A DNA stretch of 64,000 nt from Weeksellaceae bacterium (GTDB lineage: Bacteria; Bacteroidota; Bacteroidia; Flavobacteriales; Weeksellaceae): contig JAKLPS010000011.1 of NCBI GenBank assembly GCA_022013695.1, forward strand, positions 1-64,000, written 5' to 3'. Positions 33,208-42,242 of the stretch are shown here, piece by piece. The first letter of the stretch is position 1. Each line of letters begins with the position of its first letter. The notes beneath the pieces were generated by a model. The model had not been told where the DNA came from, did not search any database, and saw nothing but the letters and a program-made list of their open reading frames with translations. Made by a program: the position numbers and the translations under genes.

Positions 33208-33305
33208 ATTTTTAGGAGCTATTTCCCGCTATCCACTATTACTCCTCGCGCCAAAGCCTTGTCCATCGCTTGCTGTGGGGTAACCGTTTCTATCGGGGCT
33301 ATGGG
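33208..33305 (-). repeat. Dispersed element, copy 2
   Basis: On the minus strand it reads CCATAGCCCCGATAGAAACG to AGCGGGAAATAGCTCCTAAAAAT. Both ends match copies at 8789-8961 and 55440-55530; the interior differs. It lies in the divergent gap between rpsA and the helicase gene, upstream of the rpsA promoter. One minus-strand frame is open through the whole copy (ending VDSGK, stop), but the frame differs at the right end of the other copies. Confidence 0.75.
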
Positions 33306-33361
33306 TTTTTGCCATTCCTTATAAATAGATAAAGCAATTTTCGACCCTCTCCCAAATCTCT

Positions 33362-33369
33362 TACCTTTG
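33362..33369 (+). promoter_or_regulatory. -7 box of the helicase promoter
   Basis: TACCTTTG matches TAnnTTTG. The ATG at 33374 lies only four bases after the box, so the predicted start site falls on or inside the start codon. Either the mRNA is leaderless or a later start codon is used. Confidence 0.6.
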
Positions 33370-33373
33370 CAAA

Positions 33374-34681
33374 ATGGAATTACAACCGATTTTTGAAAAA
33401 CTGCAGATTCAGGATATGAATCAAATGCAGAAATCTACATACAACGCTTCTGAGAATAATACCGACATTATTTTGCTATCACCAACAGGTTCCGGAAAAA
33501 CTTTGGCTTTTCTATTTCCTGTTCTTAGGAATTTAAAATCAGACGTTAAAGGAATTCAGGCTTTAATTTTGGTTCCTGCAAGAGAATTGGCTTTGCAGAT
33601 CGAGCAGGTTTTCAAATCTATGGGAACAGATTTCAAAGTTTCTATTGCTTACGGTGGTCACGACAAAAAAATCGAAATCAATAATCTGATAGAAGCACCA
33701 GCAGTTCTCATTGGAACGCCGGGAAGAATCGCTTACCATTTAAAAAACGATAACTTCGATCCGGAAACCATCAAGACTTTGGTTTTGGACGAGTTCGACA
33801 AAGCCCTCGAATTAGGCTTCCAAGAAGATATGGAATACATCATTGGTTCATTAACATGTCTTTCTCAGAGAATCCTGACTTCTGCAACCGTGATGGACAA
33901 CATCCCGAGATTTGTACAACTGGGCAACGAAAAGAAAATCAATTTCTTCAAAGAAAACGAGTCAAAACCAAATATTCAACTCCGAAAAGTGATGACAAGT
34001 TCTGAGGAAAAACTTAACACTTTATTTCAATTAATTTGCAAAATCGGAAATAAAAGAACTTTGATATTCTGCAATCACCGCGATGCTGTTGACAGAATCT
34101 CAGAACTCCTGAGAGAAAAAGGAATCCAGAGAGAAACTTTCCACGGCGGAATGGAACAGGATGAACGTGAACGTGCTTTGCTTAAATTCAGAAATGATTC
34201 GGCAAGAATTCTTATCACAACCGATCTGCCGTCCCGAGGTTTGGATATTCCAGAAGTGGAGTCGATCGTTCACTACCAATTGCCACCAAAAGAAGACGCC
34301 TTCATCCACAGAAACGGCCGAACTGCGCGGATGAACGCCAAAGGTTTTGCTTACTTAATTATAACTGAGGACGAGAACTTCCCATTCGTCAAAAGCAATA
34401 CGCCGGAAGAAAACGTTTCGGAAAGCAGCCGAGTTCCGGAAAGAACGCCGAATCAAACCATCTACATCAGCGCTGGGAAAAAAGACAAGGTCAACAAAGT
34501 GGATATTGTGGGATATCTCATCAAAAAAGGACAACTTGAAAAAGACGACATCGGCCTGATAGAAGTGAAAGACACGACTTCTTACGTGGCCGTCAACCGG
34601 AAAAAAACAATGGAATTGCTGAAGAATTTGGCCACCGAAAAACTAAAAGGCAAGAAAGTGAAAATCGAGATTGCTTATTAA
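33374..34681 (+). CDS. DEAD-box RNA helicase (DEFD variant) with DbpA-like C-terminus
   Basis: A 435-residue ATP-dependent RNA helicase. Motifs seen: Q-motif region QDMNQMQKSTY, motif I SPTGSGKTLAF, Ia VPARELALQ, motif II LDEFDKAL (DEFD in place of DEAD), motif III SATVMD, motif V TDLPSRGLDIP and motif VI HRNGRTARM (the usual second Gly is Ala). From about 365 there is a DbpA-type RNA-binding domain (NQTIYISAGKKDKVNKVDIV). DbpA helps assemble the 50S subunit by binding 23S rRNA, and a related role is likely. Confidence 0.92.
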   Translation: MELQPIFEKLQIQDMNQMQKSTYNASENNTDIILLSPTGSGKTLAFLFPVLRNLKSDVKGIQALILVPARELALQIEQVFKSMGTDFKVSIAYGGHDKKIEINNLIEAPAVLIGTPGRIAYHLKNDNFDPETIKTLVLDEFDKALELGFQEDMEYIIGSLTCLSQRILTSATVMDNIPRFVQLGNEKKINFFKENESKPNIQLRKVMTSSEEKLNTLFQLICKIGNKRTLIFCNHRDAVDRISELLREKGIQRETFHGGMEQDERERALLKFRNDSARILITTDLPSRGLDIPEVESIVHYQLPPKEDAFIHRNGRTARMNAKGFAYLIITEDENFPFVKSNTPEENVSESSRVPERTPNQTIYISAGKKDKVNKVDIVGYLIKKGQLEKDDIGLIEVKDTTSYVAVNRKKTMELLKNLATEKLKGKKVKIEIAY

Positions 34682-34709
34682 ATTTTTGTTTTTTTAAAAT
34701 TAAAATGCT

Positions 34710-34771
34710 TTGGCAAGCTCAGCATCACATATTTTTCCTATGAACTTGTCAGGCTGAGCCCGTGCAAGCCT
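34710..34771. terminator. Imperfect hairpin between convergent genes
   Basis: GCTCAGC (34717-34723) pairs with GCTGAGC (34753-34759), extended by ACA/TGT with mismatches. The sequence resembles the CAAGCTCAG...CTGAGC repeats I recall as common between flavobacterial genes. It is likely a shared transcript end for the helicase and the SMP-30 genes. Confidence 0.55.
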
Positions 34772-34775
34772 TTGT

Positions 34776-35663
34776 TTATTGGATTCCCGAAACATTCATT
34801 TTTAAAATGTAAATGGATTTTGATGCAGTAATAAACAGCGTAGAAGCTTTTCTGCCACCAAAAGTCACGTTGGAAGTCCACTCCTCCGAGATCGGAATAT
34901 TGGTCAATTTTTCTCCTTTATTATTGAAGATGGTGACGCCTTTGCCCGTGAGATAAAGGTTTCCCAGATTATCGAGCGTCATTCCGTCCGATCCCATTTC
35001 GCAGAATAATTTTTTCTCAGACAATTTTCCTTCGCTTAAAATGTTATAAACATAAGTTTTTCCTGCATCAATATCAGAAACATACAATTTATGTAGTTTT
35101 TCCGACCCTACAATTCCGTTGGGTTGCACAAAGCGGTCCAACTTAGACATGTTTCCATTGGGATGTCTGTAATACAAATTATTCTCCGGAATTTCCTGAT
35201 GGAAGTTTTGCCAATAATCTCTTTTGTACAAAGGATCTGTGAAGTAAATCCCGCCAAAATGGTCAATCCACAAGTCATTGGGCCCGTTCAGTCTTTTGCC
35301 TTCAAAACCTTGGCTTAAAATCTGAATGTCTTTATTTTTCGAAATCTTCAAAATCTCTCCTTTTTCATCGGAACAAATAATCAGATTGTCATTTTTGTCG
35401 AAATAAGTTCCATTGGCTCGCCCGGTTTTTTCTGCGAACAATGTCGTTTTATTGGTTTTCCAGTCCCAAAAATATATTCTGTCGTTCGGCTGATCTGTGA
35501 AGTAAACATTTCCCAATTGGTCTGCCGCAGGCCCTTCTGTGAAAATAAATTGGCTGGAGATTAATTGGGGTTCACCATCAAATAATTGCTTATGATTTTG
35601 AATCTGGCAATTCGTCAAAATCAACAACAATCCAATTAAACTAAATCTCAGATACTTTTTCAT
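34776..35663 (-). CDS. SMP-30/gluconolactonase-like lipoprotein
   Basis: A 295-residue lipoprotein. I start at MKKYLRFSLIGLLLILTNCQIQ, because the lipobox (LILTNC, Cys19) then falls in the right place; the longer frame adds 34 unlikely residues. The mature part is a six-bladed propeller of the SMP-30/gluconolactonase/LRE type: FTEGPAADQLGNVYFTD (metal Glu), RANGTYFDKND, GPNDLWIDHFGGIYFTDP (Asn/Asp ligands) and VSDIDAGKTYVYN. Family members hydrolyse sugar lactones. It is anchored on the outside of the inner or outer membrane. It diverges from the MerR gene. Confidence 0.88.
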   Translation of the reverse strand: MKKYLRFSLIGLLLILTNCQIQNHKQLFDGEPQLISSQFIFTEGPAADQLGNVYFTDQPNDRIYFWDWKTNKTTLFAEKTGRANGTYFDKNDNLIICSDEKGEILKISKNKDIQILSQGFEGKRLNGPNDLWIDHFGGIYFTDPLYKRDYWQNFHQEIPENNLYYRHPNGNMSKLDRFVQPNGIVGSEKLHKLYVSDIDAGKTYVYNILSEGKLSEKKLFCEMGSDGMTLDNLGNLYLTGKGVTIFNNKGEKLTNIPISEEWTSNVTFGGRKASTLFITASKSIYILKMNVSGIQ

Positions 35664-35692
35664 TATTTTAATTCTAAAGTTGCAAGGTACAA

Positions 35693-35725
35693 TTTGTGTA
35701 AAAGAACTAAAAATATTTATCTTTG
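35693..35725 (+). promoter_or_regulatory. Promoter of the MerR gene
   Basis: A -33 TTTG at 35693-35696 and a -7 TATCTTTG at 35718-35725, with a spacing of 21 bases, fit the Bacteroidetes consensus. The ATG follows at 35743. Confidence 0.7.
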
Positions 35726-35742
35726 AAAATTCGATCAAAACA

Positions 35743-36075
35743 ATGAAACTCCAGCTGCCAGACAAACTCTACTATTCCATCGGCGAAGTGGCGAAGGCCT
35801 TTGATGTCAACACGTCGTTGATCCGGTACTGGGAGCAGGAATTTCCGATCATCAAGCCAAAGAAAAACAAGAAAGGAAACCGATATTTTACACCGGCAGA
35901 CATCGAGAATCTGAAAATGATTTATCACCTCGTCAAAGAAAAAGGTTACACTTTGGACGGCGCCCGTATTGCACTGACAACCAACTCCAAAATCTCCGAA
36001 ACGATCACCATCATCGACCGGCTGGAATTCGTCAAAGCTGAACTTCTGAAACTCAAAAACTCTTTGAACGACTAA
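35743..36075 (+). CDS. MerR family transcriptional regulator
   Basis: A 110-residue regulator starting MKLQLPDKLYYSIGEVAKAF. I use this ATG since a good promoter lies just upstream and the longer frame would overlap it. The winged HTH covers about 10-75 (SIGEVAKAFDVNTSLIRYWE, KGNRYFTPADIENLKMIY), followed by the helix VKEKGYTLDGARIAL and a short coil. There is no cysteine sensor site, so it is not a metal or redox MerR; it resembles the short MerR proteins common in Bacteroidetes. Its target is unknown. Confidence 0.92.
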   Translation: MKLQLPDKLYYSIGEVAKAFDVNTSLIRYWEQEFPIIKPKKNKKGNRYFTPADIENLKMIYHLVKEKGYTLDGARIALTTNSKISETITIIDRLEFVKAELLKLKNSLND

Positions 36076-36144
36076 AATTTAATTTTTTTTTCTTAATTAT
36101 TTAAGTTTTGATTCATTTTATTTAACTTTGGTTAAAACACAATC

Positions 36145-37470
36145 ATGAATCCCAAATTACCTTTCCAAATCCGGAACAGGCAGCTCCTCAGCCTTGCAGT
36201 TTTCGGATCGCTCATTGTTCTTTTGCAGATCGCATTCTCTATTTACAAAAAGAACCAGCATCCGGTAGCGCCCGTCATTACTTTTGTTTCGGAGTCCAAA
36301 CCAGAAATTATCCTTACGGAATTCAACCCCAATGATCTGGATGAAAAGCAATGGAAAAATCTGGGTTTCTCGGAAAAGCAAGTCAAAACCATCCTGAAAT
36401 ATAAACAAATCGTCGGCGGAAATTTCCAGTCCAAGGAACAGTTCAAAAAATGCTACGCGGTTTCTGACGAGAAATATCAGCAGCTCAAAAACTTCATCCT
36501 TCTTCCAGAAACAAATTCTGAAGCTAAAAAAGACCATTTTCCGTACAAAACATTTGAAAAGAAAAGGCTAAATCTTAAAGGTAAATTCAATCCCGATCTG
36601 TATTCTCAAAAAGACTGGGAAAATCTTGGTTTCTCCGAAAAACAGGCGGCGGCAATTCTCAAGTACAAAAATTATCTGGGAGGCAGCTTCATCAGCAAAG
36701 AAAAACTGAAGGAATGCTTCATCATCAGCGATGAGCAATTTTTGCAAATGTCGCCCTACCTTATTTTGCAAGCCAAAACACCAGAAAACCTGGCCAAAAC
36801 ATTTGAAAAAAGAAAAGAAAAAGGATCGGTAAAAATCAATCAGTTTTTTGATCCCAACCAGCTCAATGCGGCGCAATGGCAGGTGTTGGGATTTTCGGAA
36901 AAGCAGGCCAACGTGATTGTCAATTATCGCGACAAAAATTTGCGAGGCGCTTTCAAATCTTTAGACGATATTCAGAAATGTTTCGTGATTTCCGAAGAGA
37001 AATTCTTGGAAATGAAACCTTGGATCCGACTTTCTATTCCGGAAAAATCGAAGACCGAAGAAAACATAGAAAAAACGGATTTTTCCAAAGTGAATCTTAA
37101 TGAAATCAGTTTTAAGCAACTGCGGGAATTTGGATTTACAGAAAAAGATGCGGCCGGAATCTTGGCTTTTCGGAAAAAATTGGGCGGTTTTATCAACAAA
37201 AATCAGCTGCTGGAAACCTATGAAATAGACCGCGCGATGGGCGAAAGACTGATTTACGTAGCAAAGCTCGACAACTCAAATGTTCCAAAATATACGCTGG
37301 CTACTGCGCCGGAAGATTGGCTGAAAAAGCATCCTTACTTCCGATACTCTGCAGATCGAATCATCTTCTATAGAATTACAACTCCGCAAGACAAAAAGAT
37401 CTGGAAATTGCTTAAACTAAAACCAGAATATGAAGAAAAAATGCGACTTTACATTGATGAACAACTTTAA
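36145..37470 (+). CDS. Membrane-anchored protein with four helix-hairpin-helix repeats
   Basis: A 441-residue protein with one N-terminal membrane helix (LLSLAVFGSLIVLLQIAF, about 12-30). Four copies of a ComEA-like HhH unit follow near residues 60-115, 149-207, 235-292 and 314-372. Each has the form W-x-x-L/G-F-S/T-E-K-Q-A-x-x-I-L-x-Y/F-R/K, for example NLGFSEKQVKTILKYK and EFGFTEKDAAGILAFR. ComEA binds DNA for uptake, and HhH repeats bind DNA or protein without sequence specificity. The C-terminus (PEDWLKKHPYFRYSADRIIF) is another HhH-like part. No competence genes lie nearby. Confidence 0.85.
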   Translation: MNPKLPFQIRNRQLLSLAVFGSLIVLLQIAFSIYKKNQHPVAPVITFVSESKPEIILTEFNPNDLDEKQWKNLGFSEKQVKTILKYKQIVGGNFQSKEQFKKCYAVSDEKYQQLKNFILLPETNSEAKKDHFPYKTFEKKRLNLKGKFNPDLYSQKDWENLGFSEKQAAAILKYKNYLGGSFISKEKLKECFIISDEQFLQMSPYLILQAKTPENLAKTFEKRKEKGSVKINQFFDPNQLNAAQWQVLGFSEKQANVIVNYRDKNLRGAFKSLDDIQKCFVISEEKFLEMKPWIRLSIPEKSKTEENIEKTDFSKVNLNEISFKQLREFGFTEKDAAGILAFRKKLGGFINKNQLLETYEIDRAMGERLIYVAKLDNSNVPKYTLATAPEDWLKKHPYFRYSADRIIFYRITTPQDKKIWKLLKLKPEYEEKMRLYIDEQL

Positions 37471-37559
37471 AAGCGTGTAAATCAATTATTTAAAAAAATA
37501 TTTGTAAAAGATGATGGTCTTAAATAAATTTAAAAAATCTATTGATTAACTAACTGATC

Positions 37560-40500
37560 TTACGGTTCCACCTGTGTTCTTTCATCGGTTTCGATATGGA
37601 GCTCATTGTGCAGTTTTTTGTACTTGAACCAAGAAAAAACCGATAATAGAAGCATATAACCAAGTCCGATGTAAACCCAAAGCGGAAGCGGAATTGGATC
37701 TCCTTTGGCATAGGAATGCAATCCGGAAAGATAGTAATTAACTCCAAAGTAGGTCATCACCATCGAGCAGAAGGCAAACATTGTGACGACGTGGAACGTG
37801 TACCGTCCTCGCAAGCCAGGCACGAGCCTCATGTGAATTACAAATGCGTACACCATAATGGAGATAAAAGCCCAAGTCTCTTTGGGATCCCAGCTCCAGT
37901 ATCGGCCCCACGATTCATTGGCCCAAATTCCACCTAGGAAATTCCCTATCGTTAAAGCTAAAAGTCCAATATTAAGAGACATTTCGCTGACGATGGCTAG
38001 CTCTTTCAGGGTGGTATCATTATGTTTTTGGAAGGTATTTTTGTTGGCAAGAATGTAGAAGATCAAAGAAATCATCGCAATCAACATCGACAGGGAGAAG
38101 AATCCGTAACTGGAGGTGATGATCGCCACATGGACGATCAACCAATAGGATTTCAAAACCGGAACCAAAGGGGTAATTTGCGGGTCCAGCGCAGAGCCGC
38201 CGTGAGCAAATCCCATCATAATCACCGCGACTAAAAATCCTGCTGCAGGAATGAGGCTGTTGGAGTTTCTGTACAAGGCATAACCTGCGGAAATCCCGAC
38301 CCAAGAGATGAAGATAATGGCTTCGTAGCCGTTGCTCCAAGGGGCGTGACCAGAAATATACCATCTTGATATCAATCCTAAAAAGTGCATAACATAACCG
38401 ATTGACCCGATATAGATAAGTCCTTTGATAATTCCGTTTAGGATTCTGCTTGGTTTGAAAAGTTGCGCGAAGCCTAAAACCAATAGCAAACTGCCAATGA
38501 TGGTGTAGAAAATCAACAGTTTGAAGTTGATATCCAGTTTATTCATTAGAACTTCCAGCTTCACTTTGTTTTCGGAAGGGATCACGTTTTTTCCCCATTT
38601 CTGCTGATATTCTTGAACTTTTTTGAGTTCAGCATCCGCTTTTGCCCAGCTTCCGCCTTGTGTTGCCAAAAGTACACTTGATAAATAAGGTCCTAAAACA
38701 GCTTGTGCGTTTTCGTCCGGCTCAAAAGTGGGTGTCATCACAGAACTCCATGTGTGATTTGGGTCATTTTTAACCGGAACGGTGCGGAAATATTGGTAAG
38801 ACATTATGCCGTTCAAAACTTGAACTTTGTCGTTCAATGCAATGACAGCATCATCATATCGGGTTCTTTCAGACGCTTTTTTTCTAAATGCATCATTATA
38901 ATTATCTTCCAGAACGAACCGGAGATTACCGTTTTTGTCTGCTGGGAATAGTTTGATCAGACTTGTAAAGCCTTCCTCATTGGCTTTGGTCTTCGCTTTT
39001 AAATCCTTTCCTACTTTGCCTTTTGTTTCGATTTTGATGATATTCACCTGAGCCCAAAACATTGGATCGATCGTAGCTGCCAAAAACCATTGATTGGCGT
39101 CGAGATTCTGAAACTTATCTCTGCTGGTGAGTTTATGAAGAATGTCGATAGCCTGAGAATTGGCGGGAACAATTCTGCCTTCGTAATTTTGAACCAACAA
39201 GTAAGCAAATTTGTCGGCGTGTTCCTTGCTGATTTCGATGTTCTTTACCATTTCGTCGGCGTCGATGACTGCCGAATTTGTGGTGGGAGAACCCGCTTGC
39301 GCTTCAGAATGTGAATGGTTTTCGTGGCTCCCATCTTTCCCGTGCATATCGATTTCCTGAGCGCTGAGTCCAAAACTTAGCAAAATCAAAAGAACAGAAA
39401 TAGATTTTTTATGGCTTATGGTTTTCAGCATTTTATTGAGATTAGAAAATCGGGATCCCTTCCAAAATAGGGTCACAAACATCGATATAAAAAGGAATGT
39501 ATAGCCCATGTAAGTGATCAAAGTGCCCCAAAAATCGTGGTTCACAGAGAGAATTGTTCCTTTTCTATCTGGATCGAAGCTAGACTGGAAGAACCGATAA
39601 CCTTTGTAATTCAGCACGTGATTCATATAGATTTTATAAGGCGTCTCTTTGCCTTCGTCCACGATTTTCACGTGCGATTCGTACGCCGATGGCGAGGAAC
39701 TTCCGGGATAAGTTTCCATCACGAACTTGTCCAGTTTCAGCGCGAAAGGTTGCGTATAATAGATTTTTGGGCCGAATCCCAGCATAATATCGAGCCCGTC
39801 GAGATGAATCTGCTTGTAGTTGTTTGGATTTCCCTTTTCTACCACGAGATCTACGATTTGTTTTGATTTTGGCCCCGCCACTTCTACTTTTAAAAGGTCG
39901 GGAACATCTTTATCTTTCTGTTTATCACCCTCATAGGACACCAATTTTCCGTTCTTCGTTCCTTCCGGAACTACTAATTTCAGTTGGTCAATGGTATAAA
40001 GACTTCTCAGCGCCAAAGGTTGAAATTCATTTTTCTTAGTCATTCCGGTGGCTTTGGTGGCCATTGTCATATAAGCAGCGTCAGTCGGGGTTTTAATGTA
40101 GAGTTGGCCGTCTCGCTTCTGGAATTCTACAGCGCCATCGATAGCCATTCTGTTGTAACTTACCAAAGTGCCATTCACATTTTGCACATCGCCTTCTGCC
40201 AAATAAATATTTTGCCGGCCGCCCATATCGCCAGTAGAAACCAAGTGCAAATACTCTTTTCCGGATCCTACTTGCAGACTGTCTTTTTTTCTTTGAATAT
40301 AATCCAAAGCTTTCACCACGATTTTTTCTTTTCCCAGAAAATCATAAGTCGCTTGAAAATTGTGATGCAGCGGCGACATCAGATAAGGAATGTCACGGTA
40401 ATTCTGCGGCTCCCCTTTTTCCTCGATTTTGATTTTGAAGAAATGTTTGTCGGTCACGATTTCGTTGGTCGTTTCGCCTTCGCGGATGTGCATCGTCCCT

Positions 40501-40802
40501 TCGAAGCTGATGTAGCGCGTGATTGCCCCACCAATGAAAATTAAAATAAAAGCCAAGTGAAAGACCAAAACCGGCCATTTTTCTTTTCGGAAAAGTCTGT
40601 ATCTGCCGATGTTGCCAATGAAATTTAATATCAACAGAAACATCACGGCTTCAAACCATTTAGCTTCATAAATCAGTGCTTTGGCAGTGGGCGTTCCATA
40701 ATCGTTTTCGATAAAAGTGGCGACGGCCATAGAAATTGCGAAAACCAGCAATAGAACGGCCATCGTTCGCGTAGAAATAAGAATATCCTGAATTTTTTTC
40801 AT
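37560..40802 (-). CDS. ccsBA: Fused ResB-CcsA cytochrome c biogenesis protein
   Basis: This 1080-residue membrane protein carries both parts of the system II haem delivery machine. The N-terminal ResB/CcsB part (about 1-460) has helices at the start and the long periplasmic domain. A charged middle section (about 490-760, with a His-rich HGKDGSHENHSHSE) follows. The CcsA part (about 770-1050) has conserved His residues and the tryptophan-rich haem loop WGRYWSWDPKETWAF. It moves haem out and attaches it to apocytochrome c CxxCH motifs. Fused forms are usual in Bacteroidetes. It converges with the HhH gene. Confidence 0.94.
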   Translation of the reverse strand: MKKIQDILISTRTMAVLLLVFAISMAVATFIENDYGTPTAKALIYEAKWFEAVMFLLILNFIGNIGRYRLFRKEKWPVLVFHLAFILIFIGGAITRYISFEGTMHIREGETTNEIVTDKHFFKIKIEEKGEPQNYRDIPYLMSPLHHNFQATYDFLGKEKIVVKALDYIQRKKDSLQVGSGKEYLHLVSTGDMGGRQNIYLAEGDVQNVNGTLVSYNRMAIDGAVEFQKRDGQLYIKTPTDAAYMTMATKATGMTKKNEFQPLALRSLYTIDQLKLVVPEGTKNGKLVSYEGDKQKDKDVPDLLKVEVAGPKSKQIVDLVVEKGNPNNYKQIHLDGLDIMLGFGPKIYYTQPFALKLDKFVMETYPGSSSPSAYESHVKIVDEGKETPYKIYMNHVLNYKGYRFFQSSFDPDRKGTILSVNHDFWGTLITYMGYTFLFISMFVTLFWKGSRFSNLNKMLKTISHKKSISVLLILLSFGLSAQEIDMHGKDGSHENHSHSEAQAGSPTTNSAVIDADEMVKNIEISKEHADKFAYLLVQNYEGRIVPANSQAIDILHKLTSRDKFQNLDANQWFLAATIDPMFWAQVNIIKIETKGKVGKDLKAKTKANEEGFTSLIKLFPADKNGNLRFVLEDNYNDAFRKKASERTRYDDAVIALNDKVQVLNGIMSYQYFRTVPVKNDPNHTWSSVMTPTFEPDENAQAVLGPYLSSVLLATQGGSWAKADAELKKVQEYQQKWGKNVIPSENKVKLEVLMNKLDINFKLLIFYTIIGSLLLVLGFAQLFKPSRILNGIIKGLIYIGSIGYVMHFLGLISRWYISGHAPWSNGYEAIIFISWVGISAGYALYRNSNSLIPAAGFLVAVIMMGFAHGGSALDPQITPLVPVLKSYWLIVHVAIITSSYGFFSLSMLIAMISLIFYILANKNTFQKHNDTTLKELAIVSEMSLNIGLLALTIGNFLGGIWANESWGRYWSWDPKETWAFISIMVYAFVIHMRLVPGLRGRYTFHVVTMFAFCSMVMTYFGVNYYLSGLHSYAKGDPIPLPLWVYIGLGYMLLLSVFSWFKYKKLHNELHIETDERTQVEP

Positions 40803-40981
40803 TAGGTAGAAAGCTACTGTTTTATTTATCAGATGTTGTCGCCCGCAGATCGGTATTTTCCAAAAAACTTAGTGAACGGCGATTCCATTTTGAAATTTAT
40901 GCTTCGCAAAAATAAGGATGTTAATTTGATTAGGCGAATGAAAAGCTGTATTTATGATTTTTTTAGAATAGAGATTGGCTC

Positions 40982-41395
40982 TTAGTCCGTTTTAGGCCAA
41001 TTCAATGCTTTAACAAAAATGATGATTGTTATAAGACTTTCAAGAAATGACAGGAATACGTAAAATATTCGCCATTCAGAAATCGAGGAAATGCCCACCA
41101 AAAAAGTAAAAAGCGTAAAAAAGACCGCAATACCTGCAGTTAACCATTTAGTGAGTTTTGGTTTCAAAATTAAGGACAGAAATATCATCAGTGCAGGAAT
41201 CGTTAAAGTAAAAGTTGCCACAAATAATTTCAAGGGATCATCGAGCATATTGTGCCCGTTTCGAAGTCCTTCGACTTTTTTCGGAACATACAGTTCAAAA
41301 TAATCGCCGTAGATATATAGAAACATAAGCGCTGTCCATAAAGCGCAAAGCTGGATTCGTACATTAATCTTAAAGTCTTGTAATTGGGTATTCAT
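40982..41395 (-). CDS. Small integral membrane protein of unknown function
   Basis: A 137-residue protein starting MNTQLQDFKINVRIQLCALW. There are four hydrophobic segments (about 12-30, 52-72, 78-98 and 105-128). It has no motif I recognise. It lies 10 bp after the DUF4386 gene on the same strand, so the two are likely expressed together. I use the inner ATG because the longer frame extends into the end of the preceding gene. The 179 bp between it and the CcsBA start show nothing. Confidence 0.7.
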   Translation of the reverse strand: MNTQLQDFKINVRIQLCALWTALMFLYIYGDYFELYVPKKVEGLRNGHNMLDDPLKLFVATFTLTIPALMIFLSLILKPKLTKWLTAGIAVFFTLFTFLVGISSISEWRIFYVFLSFLESLITIIIFVKALNWPKTD

Positions 41396-41405
41396 ATCAA
41401 TTTGT

Positions 41406-42086
41406 TTAAATATTATGTTTTCTAATTCTCCCAAAAAGCAGCCAAGCACAGATGCTCAATTCTCCGACTGTTGGAAGCAATCCCAGATAGGAAGAAATCC
41501 CGATGATCTGGTACTCTGCTGATAATGTGTTTCCAAAAAAGTTAATAAGATATCCAAAACACCCCAGCATCAAAAATATGCCTATAATCTTTGGAAGAAA
41601 GCCCGATTTATAAACCAAAAAACCGAAAGGCAAAAGCCACAGCCCCCAGAAGACGGTGGCTATTAAAATTCCATTATCATAGATGTGTAGCAAATCCATC
41701 ACGCGCGCCTGAATCAGTTTTTCATTGGCAGATTTGCTTGTCAACAAGTGAAGAATACCGTATTTGTTCTGTAAATTACCGACTGAAAGTGGCACACTCA
41801 CCAAGGCAAGAATCAACATCAACTTCGCAGACAATTCGTGGACTGAACGCAACAACTGATATAGAAAAACCGGTAGCAAAGTGAAAGCCACATAGCAAAG
41901 TACGCTGCTGGCAATGCTAAAGCGAAATAATCGCGTATTTTCTGCAATATTTTCTGCAGTTTTTGCCGGATTGTCCCACACGAATAGCATTTTTGGGACA
42001 TACATCAAGCTGAAAAGTCCTGTCAATATCACAATCAAATAAAGAGCGCCCGCCATTCTAAAAAGTGCATTCTTATTCTTAATCAT
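41406..42086 (-). CDS. DUF4386 family membrane protein
   Basis: A 226-residue protein with six or so membrane helices. The DUF4386 pattern can be seen at the start: RMAGALYLIVILTGLF and then a Tyr-Val-Pro segment, NPAKTAENI, and later FWGLWLLPFGFLVYKSGFLP, conserved in the family. Function unknown. It is the first gene of a two-gene unit with the 137-residue membrane protein, and is divergent from ftsK. Confidence 0.85.
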   Translation of the reverse strand: MIKNKNALFRMAGALYLIVILTGLFSLMYVPKMLFVWDNPAKTAENIAENTRLFRFSIASSVLCYVAFTLLPVFLYQLLRSVHELSAKLMLILALVSVPLSVGNLQNKYGILHLLTSKSANEKLIQARVMDLLHIYDNGILIATVFWGLWLLPFGFLVYKSGFLPKIIGIFLMLGCFGYLINFFGNTLSAEYQIIGISSYLGLLPTVGELSICAWLLFGRIRKHNI

Positions 42087-42213
42087 TTTTTTCTCAATGG
42101 GTCATAAATGAGATATTTTTGTTACATATTTCTTAATAAAATCATAATTTAGCTTACTATTATAAGTTTATCAACAAAATTCTCTCTTTATTTTTATCCG
42201 GCGGAAAAAACAT

Positions 42214-42221
42214 TAAATTTG
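42214..42221 (+). promoter_or_regulatory. -7 box of the ftsK promoter
   Basis: TAAATTTG matches TAnnTTTG, 21 bases before the ATG at 42243. Confidence 0.65.
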
Positions 42222-42242
42222 CATCTATTGTCGATTTTTAAA

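Noticed and set aside
34710-34771. A small regulatory RNA between the helicase and SMP-30 genes
   Set aside because: There is no promoter box and the hairpin is better explained as a shared terminator of the convergent genes.
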